DNA of 64,000 nucleotides, taken from contig CALUOQ010000001.1 of NCBI GenBank assembly GCA_944322325.1, positions 186,001 through 250,000 on the forward strand, written 5' to 3'. Below, piece after piece: positions 36,191 through 46,243 of the stretch (the stretch's first letter is position 1; each line of letters opens with the position of its first letter). The notes beneath the pieces were generated by a model. That model saw only the letters and a list, made by a program, of their open reading frames with translations. It made no database searches and was not told where the DNA came from. The DNA is from an uncultured Alloprevotella sp. GTDB lineage: Bacteria; Bacteroidota; Bacteroidia; Bacteroidales; Bacteroidaceae. A program made the position numbers and the translations under genes.

Positions 36191-36529
36191 CTACCTTACG
36201 TCCGCATAGCCGGCCTGCCTGAGCCACGCCACGACCCGCTCGCGCACGTCGCCCTGAATGACGATTTCGCCATCCTTGGCCGTGCCGCCCGTGCCCAGAT
36301 ACGTCTTGAGCGCCTTGCCGAGCGCCTTGAGGTCGTCCGCCGTACCGACAAAGCCTGTCACGAGCGTGACGGTTTTCCCCTTGCGCCCGGCCCGCTCCAT
36401 GCGAACCCGAAGCCGCTGCTGCGCGGGCGGCAGGGTGTCGGGTTCGTCGGCGGCCGGCACGTCGTAGGCGTAGTCGGGGTTGGTCGAGTAGACTACGCCG
36501 AGCCGTTCTTTCCAGTCCTGCTGTTTCAT
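36191..36529 (-). CDS. SUI1/YciH-type translation initiation factor
   Basis: Small 112-aa protein of the eIF1/SUI1 family. After a variable N-terminal 40 residues come the core RVRMERAGRKGKTVTLVTGF, DDLKALGKALKTYLGTGG and GEIVIQGDVRERVVAWLRQAGY. Bacterial members bind the 30S subunit and can influence start-site choice, but their cellular job is little known. It is one base away from the HhH gene and 24 bp from the ABC-F stop, all on the minus strand, so the three may be cotranscribed. Confidence 0.93.
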   Translation of the reverse strand: MKQQDWKERLGVVYSTNPDYAYDVPAADEPDTLPPAQQRLRVRMERAGRKGKTVTLVTGFVGTADDLKALGKALKTYLGTGGTAKDGEIVIQGDVRERVVAWLRQAGYADVR

Positions 36530-36553
36530 GATGCACCCTTTGTCAGAACAATG

Positions 36554-38248
<1,695 letters not shown>

Positions 38249-38343
38249 GATAAGAAATGTGGACTTGGAGGTTATACTTGCGGGAGCAAAGGTACAAAAA
38301 AAAGACACCCCGACAAAAAACTGCCGAAGTGCCTTCGCCCCTG

Positions 38344-38418
38344 TGGGCGCTGAGGGAGTCGAACCCCCGACCCTCTGCTTGTAAGGCAGACGCTCTGAAC
38401 CAACTGAGCTAAGCGCCC
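38344..38418 (-). tRNA. tRNA-Val (anticodon TAC), third of three
   Basis: Cloverleaf on the minus strand: acceptor GGGCGCT/AGCGCCC with discriminator A, D-arm AGCTCAGTTGGTTCAGAGC, anticodon loop CTTACAA giving TAC, and T-arm GGGTTCGACTCCC. CCA is not encoded. Identical in sequence to the two copies upstream. Confidence 0.95.
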
Positions 38419-38454
38419 TTTTGCTTTTCCGAAACAGCCCCGCTCCTTTGGGAG

Positions 38455-38529
38455 TGGGCGCTGAGGGAGTCGAACCCCCGACCCTCTGCTTGTAAGGCAG
38501 ACGCTCTGAACCAACTGAGCTAAGCGCCC
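38455..38529 (-). tRNA. tRNA-Val (anticodon TAC), second of three
   Basis: Same 75 bases as its neighbours, including the unencoded CCA. Separated by 36 bp from the downstream copy and 49 bp from the upstream one; spacers differ in sequence, so the duplication covers little more than the tRNA itself. Confidence 0.95.
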
Positions 38530-38578
38530 CTTACGCAAGGCTGCCTTCGGGCGAACGATAGACTTGGGATTTCCTTTG

Positions 38579-38653
38579 TGGGCGCTGAGGGAGTCGAACC
38601 CCCGACCCTCTGCTTGTAAGGCAGACGCTCTGAACCAACTGAGCTAAGCGCCC
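38579..38653 (-). tRNA. tRNA-Val (anticodon TAC), first of three
   Basis: First gene of the tandem array on the minus strand, 22 bp after the -7 box of a complete promoter. Identical to the other two copies. Confidence 0.95.
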
Positions 38654-38675
38654 GTCTATCGTTTCAAAAGCGATG

Positions 38676-38706
38676 CAAAAGTAGGGCTTATTTTCGTAAC
38701 GACAAA
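38676..38706 (-). promoter_or_regulatory. Promoter of the tRNA-Val array
   Basis: Minus-strand -33 TTTG (38703-38706), 19-bp spacer, -7 TACTTTTG (38676-38683), directly upstream of the first tRNA. Confidence 0.8.
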
Positions 38707-38845
38707 ATTTATCGCCCGTTTTTTCGCCAGCGAACTGCAAAAAGCCGTCAAAACGCAGCTGAAGGGCGCGTCAGCCCCGGATTTTGCACGCACTGCCTGC
38801 ATTTTGTGCATCGAAACGTGCCCGCCGCCGGGCACTGCTTCCGCC

Positions 38846-38928
38846 GGAAACAAGTACTACGACAGAAATTCCTGTCGCTGCGACAGAAAATTCTGTCGTA
38901 GTACTTGTTTTTCCTGTCGTAGCACTTG
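38846..38928. repeat. 21-bp repeat element, palindromic (intergenic copy 4)
   Basis: Lies between the divergent tRNA and etfB promoters. Units in register: ACAAGTACTACGACAG-type, then a self-complementary CTGTCGC-T-GCGACAG unit, then the inverse of the first, plus an extra inverse unit with AGTGCTACGACAGG. The outer arms (38848-38868 and 38891-38912) are complementary except for two extra T. It does not fit a terminator position for either neighbour. The remaining part of 38654-39123 holds only promoters and the etfB leader. Confidence 0.93.
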
Positions 38929-39004
38929 CCTGCGCTGGCAGCGCCGAAGAAGCGCCCTGCGTTGCTCACCGACCGCGCGAATGTGCAGAAAACCAAAGTA
39001 TCGC

Positions 39005-39035
39005 TTTGCGGTAAAAGTATAATTCCGTAATTTTG
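39005..39035 (+). promoter_or_regulatory. Promoter of etfB-etfA-acyl-CoA dehydrogenase
   Basis: Complete match: -33 TTTG (39005-39008), 19-bp spacer, -7 TAATTTTG (39028-39035). The expected start of transcription is about 39041, leaving an 80-base leader. Confidence 0.82.
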
Positions 39036-39045
39036 CCGCGAACTT

Positions 39046-39083
39046 CGCCGGTGGCCTTTCGGCACAGAAAGGCCGGCGTTTTT
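39046..39083 (+). promoter_or_regulatory. Terminator-like hairpin in the etfB leader
   Basis: CGCC, a three-base bulge, GGCCTTTC, 6-base loop, GAAAGGCC, GGCG, then five T (39079-39083). It lies between the predicted transcription start and the ATG at 39124. No plus-strand gene lies upstream for it to terminate, so transcription attenuation of the etf operon is a reasonable reading. Confidence 0.55.
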
Positions 39084-39123
39084 CCATCAGCGAACACATT
39101 TATTAAATAAGTAGAAGGAAAAT

Positions 39124-39993
39124 ATGAGTCTTAACATTGTTGTGCTTGCCAAGCAGGTACCCGACACTCGCAATGTGGGCAAGGACGCCATGACGCCGGA
39201 AGGCACCGTCAACCGCGCCGCACTCCCTGCCATCTTCAATCCCGAAGACCTCAACGCACTGGAACAGGCGCTCCGCCTGAAAGAACAAAATCCGGGCTCT
39301 ACGGTATCCATCCTCACCATGGGACCTCCGCGTGCCACCGAAGTCATCCGCGAAGGCCTCTACCGGGGCGCTGACTGCGGCTACCTGCTGACGGACCGTG
39401 CCTTTGCCGGCGCCGACACGCTCGCCACGTCGTACGCCCTTTCGATGGCCATCAAGAAAATCGGTAAAGTAGACATCGTCATCGGCGGCCGTCAGGCCAT
39501 CGACGGCGACACGGCGCAAGTCGGTCCCCAAGTGGCACAAAAGCTCGACCTTAACCAAGTGACTTACGTCGAGGAGGTACTGAGCTGCGCCGACGGCAAA
39601 ATCACCGTGCGCCGCCACATCGACGGAGGCATCGAGACGGTCGAGGCTCCGCTGCCCATCGTCCTGACCGTCAACGGCAGCGCCGACCCCTGCCGCCCGC
39701 GCAACGCCAAGCTCGTCATGAAGTACAAGCGCGCCATGGCGCCCATGGAAATGCCCGAGAACCTGCCCTACGCCGACGAGTACAAGCGGAAGCCCTACCT
39801 CACGGTGACCCAGTGGGGCGCCGCCGATGTCGACGCCGACCTCAACCAGTGCGGCCTGGCCGGCTCGCCGACCAAGGTGAAAGCCGTGCAGAACATCGTG
39901 TTCAAGGCCAAAGAGAGCAAACGCCTCGGCAGCAGCGACAGCGAAGTCGAAGGCCTCGTACAGGAACTCCTCGCCAGCCACACCATCGGATAA
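39124..39993 (+). CDS. etfB: Electron transfer flavoprotein, beta subunit
   Basis: Small subunit of the ETF heterodimer, which carries electrons between acyl-CoA dehydrogenase and other carriers; it binds AMP or a second FAD. The 289-aa sequence shows the FixA-type start LNIVVLAKQVPDTRNVG, NPEDLNALEQALRLKE, and the adenine-binding loop GGRQAIDGDTAQVGPQVAQKLDL. Length above 260 aa, with a C-terminal extension after RPRNAKLVMKYKRA, resembles the anaerobic, FixAB-like group. First gene of an operon with etfA and an acyl-CoA dehydrogenase. Confidence 0.96.
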   Translation: MSLNIVVLAKQVPDTRNVGKDAMTPEGTVNRAALPAIFNPEDLNALEQALRLKEQNPGSTVSILTMGPPRATEVIREGLYRGADCGYLLTDRAFAGADTLATSYALSMAIKKIGKVDIVIGGRQAIDGDTAQVGPQVAQKLDLNQVTYVEEVLSCADGKITVRRHIDGGIETVEAPLPIVLTVNGSADPCRPRNAKLVMKYKRAMAPMEMPENLPYADEYKRKPYLTVTQWGAADVDADLNQCGLAGSPTKVKAVQNIVFKAKESKRLGSSDSEVEGLVQELLASHTIG

Positions 39994-40062
39994 AACCCAT
40001 TTAGCAAACAAGCCGGCAACGCCCCGCGCTCGCGCGGCAGCCGCCGGCGCAAAAAGGACAAT

Positions 40063-41085
40063 ATGAACAACGTTTTTGTTTACTGCGAAATAGAAGGAAC
40101 GACCGTCGAGGAAGTCAGCCTCGAACTCCTGACCAAAGGCCGCAAGCTCGCCACGGAACTCGGCGTAGAGCTCGAAGCTGTCTGCATAGGCTCGGGCATC
40201 ACGGGCAAGGTAGAACCGCAAGTCATCCCCTACGGTGTGGACAAGCTCCATATCTTCGACGACGCCCGCCTCTTCCCCTACACCTCGAAGCCGCACACTT
40301 CGATTATGGTGAACCTCTTCAAGCAGGAGAAACCCCAGATTTGCCTGATGGGAGCCACCGTCATCGGCCGCGACCTCGGTCCGCGCGTCTCCTCCTCGTG
40401 CACCAGCGGCCTCACGGCCGACTGCACGTCCCTCGAAATCGGCTCGTACGACGACAAGAAGGCCGGCAAGCACTACGACAACCTGCTCTTCCAGATCCGC
40501 CCGGCTTTCGGCGGTAACATCGTCGCCACCATCGTCAACCCCGACCACCGTCCGCAGATGGCCACCGTGCGCAGCGGCGTGATGAAGGCCGAGGTGCTCG
40601 ACCCCAACTATAAGGGCCAGGTCGTCGTGCACAACGTCGACGACTTCGTCCCCTCCACCGACTACGTCGTGAAGGTCATTGAACGCCACGTCGAGAAAGC
40701 CAAGAACAACCTCAAGGGTGCTCCCATCATCGTGGCCGGCGGCTACGGCGTCGGAAGCAAGGAAAACTTTGACCTGCTCCGCAAGCTGGCCGAGGAACTG
40801 CATGGCGAAGTCGGCGCCAGCCGCGCTGCTGTCGACGCGGGCTTCTGCGAACACGACCTGCAAATCGGTCAGACCGGCGTCACGGTGCGCCCGAAGGTGT
40901 ACATCGCCTGCGGCATCAGCGGCGCCATACAGCACGTGGCCGGCATGAAAGAGAGCGGCATCGTCATCTCTATCAACACCGACCCTGCCGCTCCCATCAA
41001 CGACATTGCCGACTATGTCATCACGGGCGCCGTAGAGGACGTCGTGCCGAAGCTCATCAAGTATTACAAGCAGAACAGTAAATAA
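40063..41085 (+). CDS. etfA: Electron transfer flavoprotein, alpha subunit
   Basis: Large ETF subunit that holds the redox-active FAD. N-terminal ETF fold about 1-190 (NNVFVYCEIEGTTVEEVSLELL, MGATVIGRDLGPRVSS). The C-terminal FAD domain has VAGGYGVGSKENFDLLRKLAEELHGEVGASRAAVDAGF and the flavin-contacting RPKVYIACGISGAIQHVAGM, then INTDPAAPINDIADYVITG. Length of 340 aa is standard. A 69-bp spacer after etfB contains a small GC hairpin (40024-40037). Confidence 0.97.
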   Translation: MNNVFVYCEIEGTTVEEVSLELLTKGRKLATELGVELEAVCIGSGITGKVEPQVIPYGVDKLHIFDDARLFPYTSKPHTSIMVNLFKQEKPQICLMGATVIGRDLGPRVSSSCTSGLTADCTSLEIGSYDDKKAGKHYDNLLFQIRPAFGGNIVATIVNPDHRPQMATVRSGVMKAEVLDPNYKGQVVVHNVDDFVPSTDYVVKVIERHVEKAKNNLKGAPIIVAGGYGVGSKENFDLLRKLAEELHGEVGASRAAVDAGFCEHDLQIGQTGVTVRPKVYIACGISGAIQHVAGMKESGIVISINTDPAAPINDIADYVITGAVEDVVPKLIKYYKQNSK

Positions 41086-41109
41086 ACGCCCAACCCTAAA
41101 CTTAGAAAA

Positions 41110-42840
41110 ATGGCTAACAACTATACAGACCATCCCGAACTCCGTTTCGAGCTGAACCATCCCCTGATGAAGCGGATTGTCGAACTGAAAGAACGCAACT
41201 TCCGCGACAAGGACAGCTTCGACTACGCGCCCGTCGACTTCGACGACGCCATGGACTCGTATGACCGCGTGCTCGACATCGTGGGCGAAATCGGCGCCAC
41301 CACCATCGCCGACAACGCCGAGGGCGTCGACCTCGAAGGCCCGCACCACGTAGGCGACCGCGTGGAATACGCTTCGGGCACGAAGCGCAACCTGGACGCC
41401 ATGGTAAAGGCCGGCATGAACGGCATGACGATGCCGCGGAAATACGACGGTCTCAACTTCCCCATCACGCCGTACACCATGTGCGCCGAAATCGTCGCCG
41501 CCACCGATGCCGGCTTCGGCAACATCTGGAGCCTGCAGGACTGCATCGAGACGCTCTACGAGTTCGGTAACGAAGACCAGCACAGCCGCTTCATTCCCCG
41601 CGTCTGTGCCGGCGAGACCATGTCGATGGACCTGACCGAGCCCGACGCCGGCTCCGACCTGCAGAGTGTCATGCTCAAAGCCACGTACAGCGAGGAAGAG
41701 GGTTGCTGGCTGCTCAATGGCGTGAAGCGCTTCATCACTAACGGCGACGCCGACATACACCTTGTCCTCGCCCGCTCCGAGGAAGGCACGACCGACGGCC
41801 GCGGCCTCTCGATGTTCATCTACGACAAGCGCCAAGGCGGCGTCAACGTGCGCCGCATCGAGAATAAGCTCGGCATCCACGGCTCACCGACGTGCGAACT
41901 CGTCTACAAGAACGCCCATGCCGAACTTTGCGGCGAGCGCAAGCTCGGTCTGATCAAGTACGTCATGGCCCTGATGAACGGTGCCCGCCTCGGCATCGCC
42001 GCACAGAGCGTCGGCATCAGCCAGGGCGCCTACAACGAAGGCCTCGCCTACGCCAAGGACCGTCAGCAGTTCGGCAAAGCCATCATCAACTTCCCCGCCG
42101 TCTACGACATGCTCGCCCTGATGAAGGCCAAGCTCGACGCCGGCCGCGCCCTGCTCTACCAGTGCGCCCGCTACGTTGACATCTACAAGGCCCTCGACGA
42201 CATCGCCCGCGAGCGTAAGCTCGACGCCGACGAGCGCAAGGAGCAGAAACTCTATGCCAAGCTGGCCGACAGCCTCACGCCGCTGGCCAAGGGCATGAAC
42301 TCGGAGTATGCCAACCAGAACACCTACGACGGCATCCAGATCCTCGGCGGTTCGGGCTTCATGATGGACTACCCCATCCAGCGCTACTACCGCGACGCTC
42401 GCATTACGAGCATCTACGAAGGCACGACGCAGCTCCAGGTCGTAGCCGCCATACGCTACGTCACCAACGGCAGTTACCTGGCCCAGATGCGCGACTTCGA
42501 AGCCCAGCCCTGCTCGGCCGAGATGGAGCCGCTCAAAGCCCGCGTCAAGGCCATGGCCGACAAGTTCGAGGCCTGCACCGCTCACGTCAAGGACGCCAAG
42601 GACCAGGAAATGCACGACATCTGCGCCCGTCACCTCGTCGAGATGGCTGCGGACTGCATCATGCTCCATCTGCTCATCTACAACGCCAGCCAGGCGCCCG
42701 AGCTCTTCGCCAAGAGCGCCCGTGTCTACGCCAACTTTGCTGAGAGCGAGATTGAGAAGCACAACAACTTCATCATGAATATGACGCCCGACCAGCTGGC
42801 CGACTACCGTCAGGACGTACCGGCCGAGGACGCCGAATAA
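41110..42840 (+). CDS. Acyl-CoA dehydrogenase
   Basis: FAD-dependent enzyme for alpha,beta-dehydrogenation of acyl-CoA (or the reverse with ETF in anaerobes). The N-terminal helical domain, the middle beta domain with MDLTEPDAGSDLQ and the C-terminal helical domain with YEGTTQLQVVA are present. An extra C-terminal helical part (about 450-576) places it in the long, about 580-aa acyl-CoA dehydrogenase group. The 24-bp distance to etfA and the shared promoter show that this ETF is its partner. Chain-length preference is not readable; in anaerobic Bacteroidales a short-chain (butyryl-type) role is possible. Confidence 0.95.
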   Translation: MANNYTDHPELRFELNHPLMKRIVELKERNFRDKDSFDYAPVDFDDAMDSYDRVLDIVGEIGATTIADNAEGVDLEGPHHVGDRVEYASGTKRNLDAMVKAGMNGMTMPRKYDGLNFPITPYTMCAEIVAATDAGFGNIWSLQDCIETLYEFGNEDQHSRFIPRVCAGETMSMDLTEPDAGSDLQSVMLKATYSEEEGCWLLNGVKRFITNGDADIHLVLARSEEGTTDGRGLSMFIYDKRQGGVNVRRIENKLGIHGSPTCELVYKNAHAELCGERKLGLIKYVMALMNGARLGIAAQSVGISQGAYNEGLAYAKDRQQFGKAIINFPAVYDMLALMKAKLDAGRALLYQCARYVDIYKALDDIARERKLDADERKEQKLYAKLADSLTPLAKGMNSEYANQNTYDGIQILGGSGFMMDYPIQRYYRDARITSIYEGTTQLQVVAAIRYVTNGSYLAQMRDFEAQPCSAEMEPLKARVKAMADKFEACTAHVKDAKDQEMHDICARHLVEMAADCIMLHLLIYNASQAPELFAKSARVYANFAESEIEKHNNFIMNMTPDQLADYRQDVPAEDAE

Positions 42841-42871
42841 GGCCACACAAGCCTATACTCAGTATTAATAT

Positions 42872-42912
42872 CGTCGAGGGCGCACCTATCCGGTGCGCCC
42901 TCGACGTCTTTT
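42872..42912 (+). terminator. Terminator of the etf operon
   Basis: Perfect 15-bp stem (42872-42886 with 42892-42906), loop TATCC, followed by TCTTTT. Confidence 0.85.
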
Positions 42913-42990
42913 GTACGCCGGACGCTGACCGCCCGTCTGCCCTCGGCAAACCGGAGGCCGACCGTCCGGAATCCAAAACCGAACGGCACA

Positions 42991-43034
42991 AACACACTCC
43001 TCCTTTCGGATTGGACCGAAAGGAGGAGTGTGTT
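42991..43034 (-). terminator. Terminator of the hexosaminidase gene
   Basis: Perfect 19-bp stem with a 6-base loop, 36 bp past the minus-strand stop; T-run weak on the minus side. Confidence 0.75.
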
Positions 43035-43070
43035 CGCAGCGCTGGCCGGCTAATGCGCCGGGACCTGCGC

Positions 43071-45407
43071 TTATTTACGGAAAAGCATGTCCTCGCCGAT
43101 ATTCGCCCACTTGCCGCCCACAGGACGGAAGCGCACGCTGCCACCGTCCCAGTACGTAGGCCAACCGCAGAAGATACCGCCGGTGAAGACTACCTTGATG
43201 GGATGCAAACCCTTGGCCAAGGCGCGCTGGGCGTTCGAGTGCGATGCGCGACGGAAGGGGTCGTCGGCATTGTCAATGAGCTTGACACCGTCAATCCAGA
43301 CCTCGAAGTTGTTTGAAGCAAACTCGTACACGCCGTCCTCGGGAATGTTGACGTAGCCCTCGGCGATGGCGCCATAGTCATCGACGTCACGCACGCTGCC
43401 GGGCACCAGTGTCTGGCCGCGCAGGGCCTCAATTTTGCTTACTGCCTTTCTGTAGAACGTCGGCTGCTGCTCCAGATCGGCCGAACGCAGAAAGTAACCG
43501 TTGGCCAAGCGTACGTCGAGACCACCCTTCAAGCCGCGCAATCCGCTGACGGCAGGCGCAAGTGTCTGCTTCGCAATACTGATGGTGCGCACGGGGCCGA
43601 GTATGCCGCAGGGAAGCAGGGCGGCCGTCTTCAATGTGGCGTCCTCGGTGAACGTGAGGGGGTGTTCGTAAACAGCAGATGCCGGTGTGGGCTGACTGCC
43701 ATCGATGGTATAAACGATGGTCAGCGGACGTGTAGTCTGGAGTGTAACGGTGGTCGAATCCGTGAAAGCCAAGTGATTGCACGAGCCACCGGGCTGTTCG
43801 GGACTCGGTATGTGGAAATTGATGCCATGGGCGGCCATGCGGACGGCGGCGTCGTTGTCCACGCGGCGGACAAAGTCCGTAAAGTTTTTCCGGCCCGGCA
43901 TGGTCCATCCCACCTCAGCTATGGCCAACGCGCGGGGGAAGAGGCGGAACTCAAGCAGCTTGTCGTTGAGGATATACTCCGCCCATACGTTGCCCTGAAG
44001 TCCCCAGATGTAGCGGTCACGGTGTTCCGCAGCCACCTCGGCGGGCACGGGCTCGTAGTTATAGACTTTCTTGAGCGTGGAATAGCCACCGATGGCTGTG
44101 GGTTCAAGGATGGGGTCGCCCTGGTACTGGTCGAGGTAGAGGCCGTGGCTGCTGGGTGACATGATGACGTTGTGACCGGCCTTGGCAGCTGCGATGCCGC
44201 CGCTCTCGCCGCGCCACGACATGATGGTGGCAGTCTGGTTCAGGTTTCCGCCTTCCAGAATTTCGTCCCAGCCTATGATGCTTTTCCCTTTCTTGTTCAG
44301 GTATTTCTCGATTCGGCCGACCACGTAGCTCTGTAGCTGCGCCTCTTTCGAGCGGCCCTTCTCGTCGACGTAACCGAGCTTCTTGATGAGTGTCTGGCAG
44401 TTCGGACATTTTTCCCACTCGATGCGGGGGCTCTCGTCGCCGCCGATGTGGAAATACTTGTAGGGGAAGAGCTCGACCATCTCGTCGATGACGTCCTCGA
44501 GGAAGGTAAAGGTGCTTTCCTTGCCCGGGCACATGACGACGTCCTCCACGCCCCAGATGATGCGCGGGGTAATGGAATCGCCCGTACACGACAGCCAGGG
44601 ATAGGCTGCAATGGCTGCCAGGCCGTGGCCGGGCAGTTCGAGCTCGGGGATAATGTCGATGTGACGCTCCTGGGCGTAGGCCACGACTTCCTTGATCTGC
44701 TCCTGCGTGTAAATACCGCCGTGACGGCTACCGTCGCCCTCGGTGCGCCAAGCGCCTTTCTCGGCGAGCCCGGGATATTTCTTAATCTCGATGCGCCAGC
44801 CCTGGTCGTCCGTCAGATGCCAGTGGAGGGTATTTATTTTGAAAAGGGAGAGCATGTCGATTTGCCGCTTGATAACCTCGACGGGCATAAAGTGGCGACA
44901 AACGTCAAGCATGATGCCGCGATAGGCGAAGCGCGGTTCGTCGGTGATGACCACCGCCGGTGCTTTCCATGTCACCGGATGGCCGCTGCCCGTGGCGTCC
45001 TCGATTTGCGGCGGGAAGAGCTGCATGAGGCTCTGCATACCGTAGAAAAGACCGCGGTCGGTGCGGGCGAGGATTTCCACGCCGTCCGGACGGACAGCCA
45101 GGCGGTAGCCCTCGGCTTCGTGTACGGACTTGTCAAGCTTCAGGTAGATGCAACCTTCGCTGCGCTTCTTCGTCAGTTCGAGGTCGTACCCCGTCGACAC
45201 GCGGAGCTTGGCGATGAAAAATTCGGCTACGGCCCGCGCTTCCTTGCCGCTGGCGGCGAAGGTGGTCGTAGGTTTCAGGACAAATTCCCCCTCGCCCTCC
45301 ACGATTTCGCGCGGAGTCGGGATGATGTTGATGTCGGCCGCTTCTACGGCGACAGGACTTGCGGTGCCTAACAGCAAGGCCGCAATCAGCAGGATGGGTT
45401 TCTTCAT
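43071..45407 (-). CDS. Exported GH20 beta-N-acetylhexosaminidase
   Basis: Removes terminal GlcNAc or GalNAc from glycans by substrate-assisted catalysis. It has a signal peptide (about 1-23), the GH20b N-terminal domain (about 25-145), the catalytic barrel (about 150-500) with HWHLTDDQGWRIEIKKYP, and the Asp-Glu pair D324-E325 in HIGGDESP. A chitobiase-type C-terminal beta domain (VYTIDGSQPTPAS) follows, and finally a PA14-like region (VNIPEDGVYEFASNNFEVWIDG) that may bind carbohydrate. Total 778 aa. It fits the host-glycan theme with the fucosidase, sulfatase and nagB of this window. Confidence 0.95.
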   Translation of the reverse strand: MKKPILLIAALLLGTASPVAVEAADINIIPTPREIVEGEGEFVLKPTTTFAASGKEARAVAEFFIAKLRVSTGYDLELTKKRSEGCIYLKLDKSVHEAEGYRLAVRPDGVEILARTDRGLFYGMQSLMQLFPPQIEDATGSGHPVTWKAPAVVITDEPRFAYRGIMLDVCRHFMPVEVIKRQIDMLSLFKINTLHWHLTDDQGWRIEIKKYPGLAEKGAWRTEGDGSRHGGIYTQEQIKEVVAYAQERHIDIIPELELPGHGLAAIAAYPWLSCTGDSITPRIIWGVEDVVMCPGKESTFTFLEDVIDEMVELFPYKYFHIGGDESPRIEWEKCPNCQTLIKKLGYVDEKGRSKEAQLQSYVVGRIEKYLNKKGKSIIGWDEILEGGNLNQTATIMSWRGESGGIAAAKAGHNVIMSPSSHGLYLDQYQGDPILEPTAIGGYSTLKKVYNYEPVPAEVAAEHRDRYIWGLQGNVWAEYILNDKLLEFRLFPRALAIAEVGWTMPGRKNFTDFVRRVDNDAAVRMAAHGINFHIPSPEQPGGSCNHLAFTDSTTVTLQTTRPLTIVYTIDGSQPTPASAVYEHPLTFTEDATLKTAALLPCGILGPVRTISIAKQTLAPAVSGLRGLKGGLDVRLANGYFLRSADLEQQPTFYRKAVSKIEALRGQTLVPGSVRDVDDYGAIAEGYVNIPEDGVYEFASNNFEVWIDGVKLIDNADDPFRRASHSNAQRALAKGLHPIKVVFTGGIFCGWPTYWDGGSVRFRPVGGKWANIGEDMLFRK

Positions 45408-45439
45408 TTGAACTTAAGTGATTTATTGAATTAGGTTTG

Positions 45440-46243
45440 CTAATTTTTCTCTGAGGACTCCCCCTGACGTTCGGGGTAGTGATACTGCCCTTTGCGGCGG
45501 GCGAACGGTCCATAGCGTACGGCCTGCGCGGGGCAGTAATGATAACAGGCCAGGCACCCCGTACAGTCGTCGCGCCAGACGGGGCGGCCCTCGCTGTCGG
45601 CAACGACGTTGTGCGTGGGGCAATGGCGGCGACACGCGCCACAGGCCGTACACCGGTCGCGACGGACGCTGAACCACCGGTACGTAGGAATGAGGTGGCC
45701 GAACAGCCAGCGCAGCGGACCGGACTTCAATCCCGGCCAGGCGCCCGGCACGACGCGGCAGACGCCCACCCTCCGCGCCACGACATCGGCGGCGATAAGG
45801 GACAGCTCACGTTCGGCAGCGTTCAGCTTTTCTGCGGCAAGGGCCGGCGCATCGACGTCGAAGCCCGGCAGACCGACGTACGCGTTAGGCATACGCACCG
45901 AGTAGACGCTGTCGACGGTCAGCCCTTTCCGCGCCAGGCAACGCCGCAGCAGGCGGTCGGCCCGTCCGATGTCGTCGCCGCAAGTCAGGATGGCGTATAT
46001 ATAATAAGGTGTCTCCGTATGTCGCATCGCCGGCATACGGTCGATGAACCGCTCCACCACACGCGGCAGTCCCCACGCATGGACCGGGAACACCCACCCC
46101 AGACGCGCTCCGGGCTGGCAACCGGCCATCACGTCGTTGCCGGCGTCGGCCATGTCGACGAGGCGGTCGCCCGTGAGCCGGCCGAGGGTCTCCGCCACGT
46201 GGCGGCTGTTTCCCGTTCCGCTGAAGTAGAAAATCGTATTCAC
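45440..46243 (-). CDS. EFR1-type flavodoxin/ferredoxin fusion protein
   Basis: Predicted cytosolic electron carrier of 267 aa. The N-terminal flavodoxin half (1-150) has the FMN loop FYFSGTGNSRHVAE. The C-terminal half carries two 4Fe-4S motifs: CTACGACRRHCPTHNV and CTGCLACYHYCPAQAV. Physiological partners are unknown. Start is taken as GTG 46243, which overlaps the ispE stop in a GTGA arrangement; a longer N-terminus in frame lies wholly within ispE. Translational coupling to ispE, whose pathway uses ferredoxin- or flavodoxin-fed IspG/IspH, makes a reductant role conceivable but unproven. Confidence 0.88.
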   Translation of the reverse strand: MNTIFYFSGTGNSRHVAETLGRLTGDRLVDMADAGNDVMAGCQPGARLGWVFPVHAWGLPRVVERFIDRMPAMRHTETPYYIYAILTCGDDIGRADRLLRRCLARKGLTVDSVYSVRMPNAYVGLPGFDVDAPALAAEKLNAAERELSLIAADVVARRVGVCRVVPGAWPGLKSGPLRWLFGHLIPTYRWFSVRRDRCTACGACRRHCPTHNVVADSEGRPVWRDDCTGCLACYHYCPAQAVRYGPFARRKGQYHYPERQGESSEKN

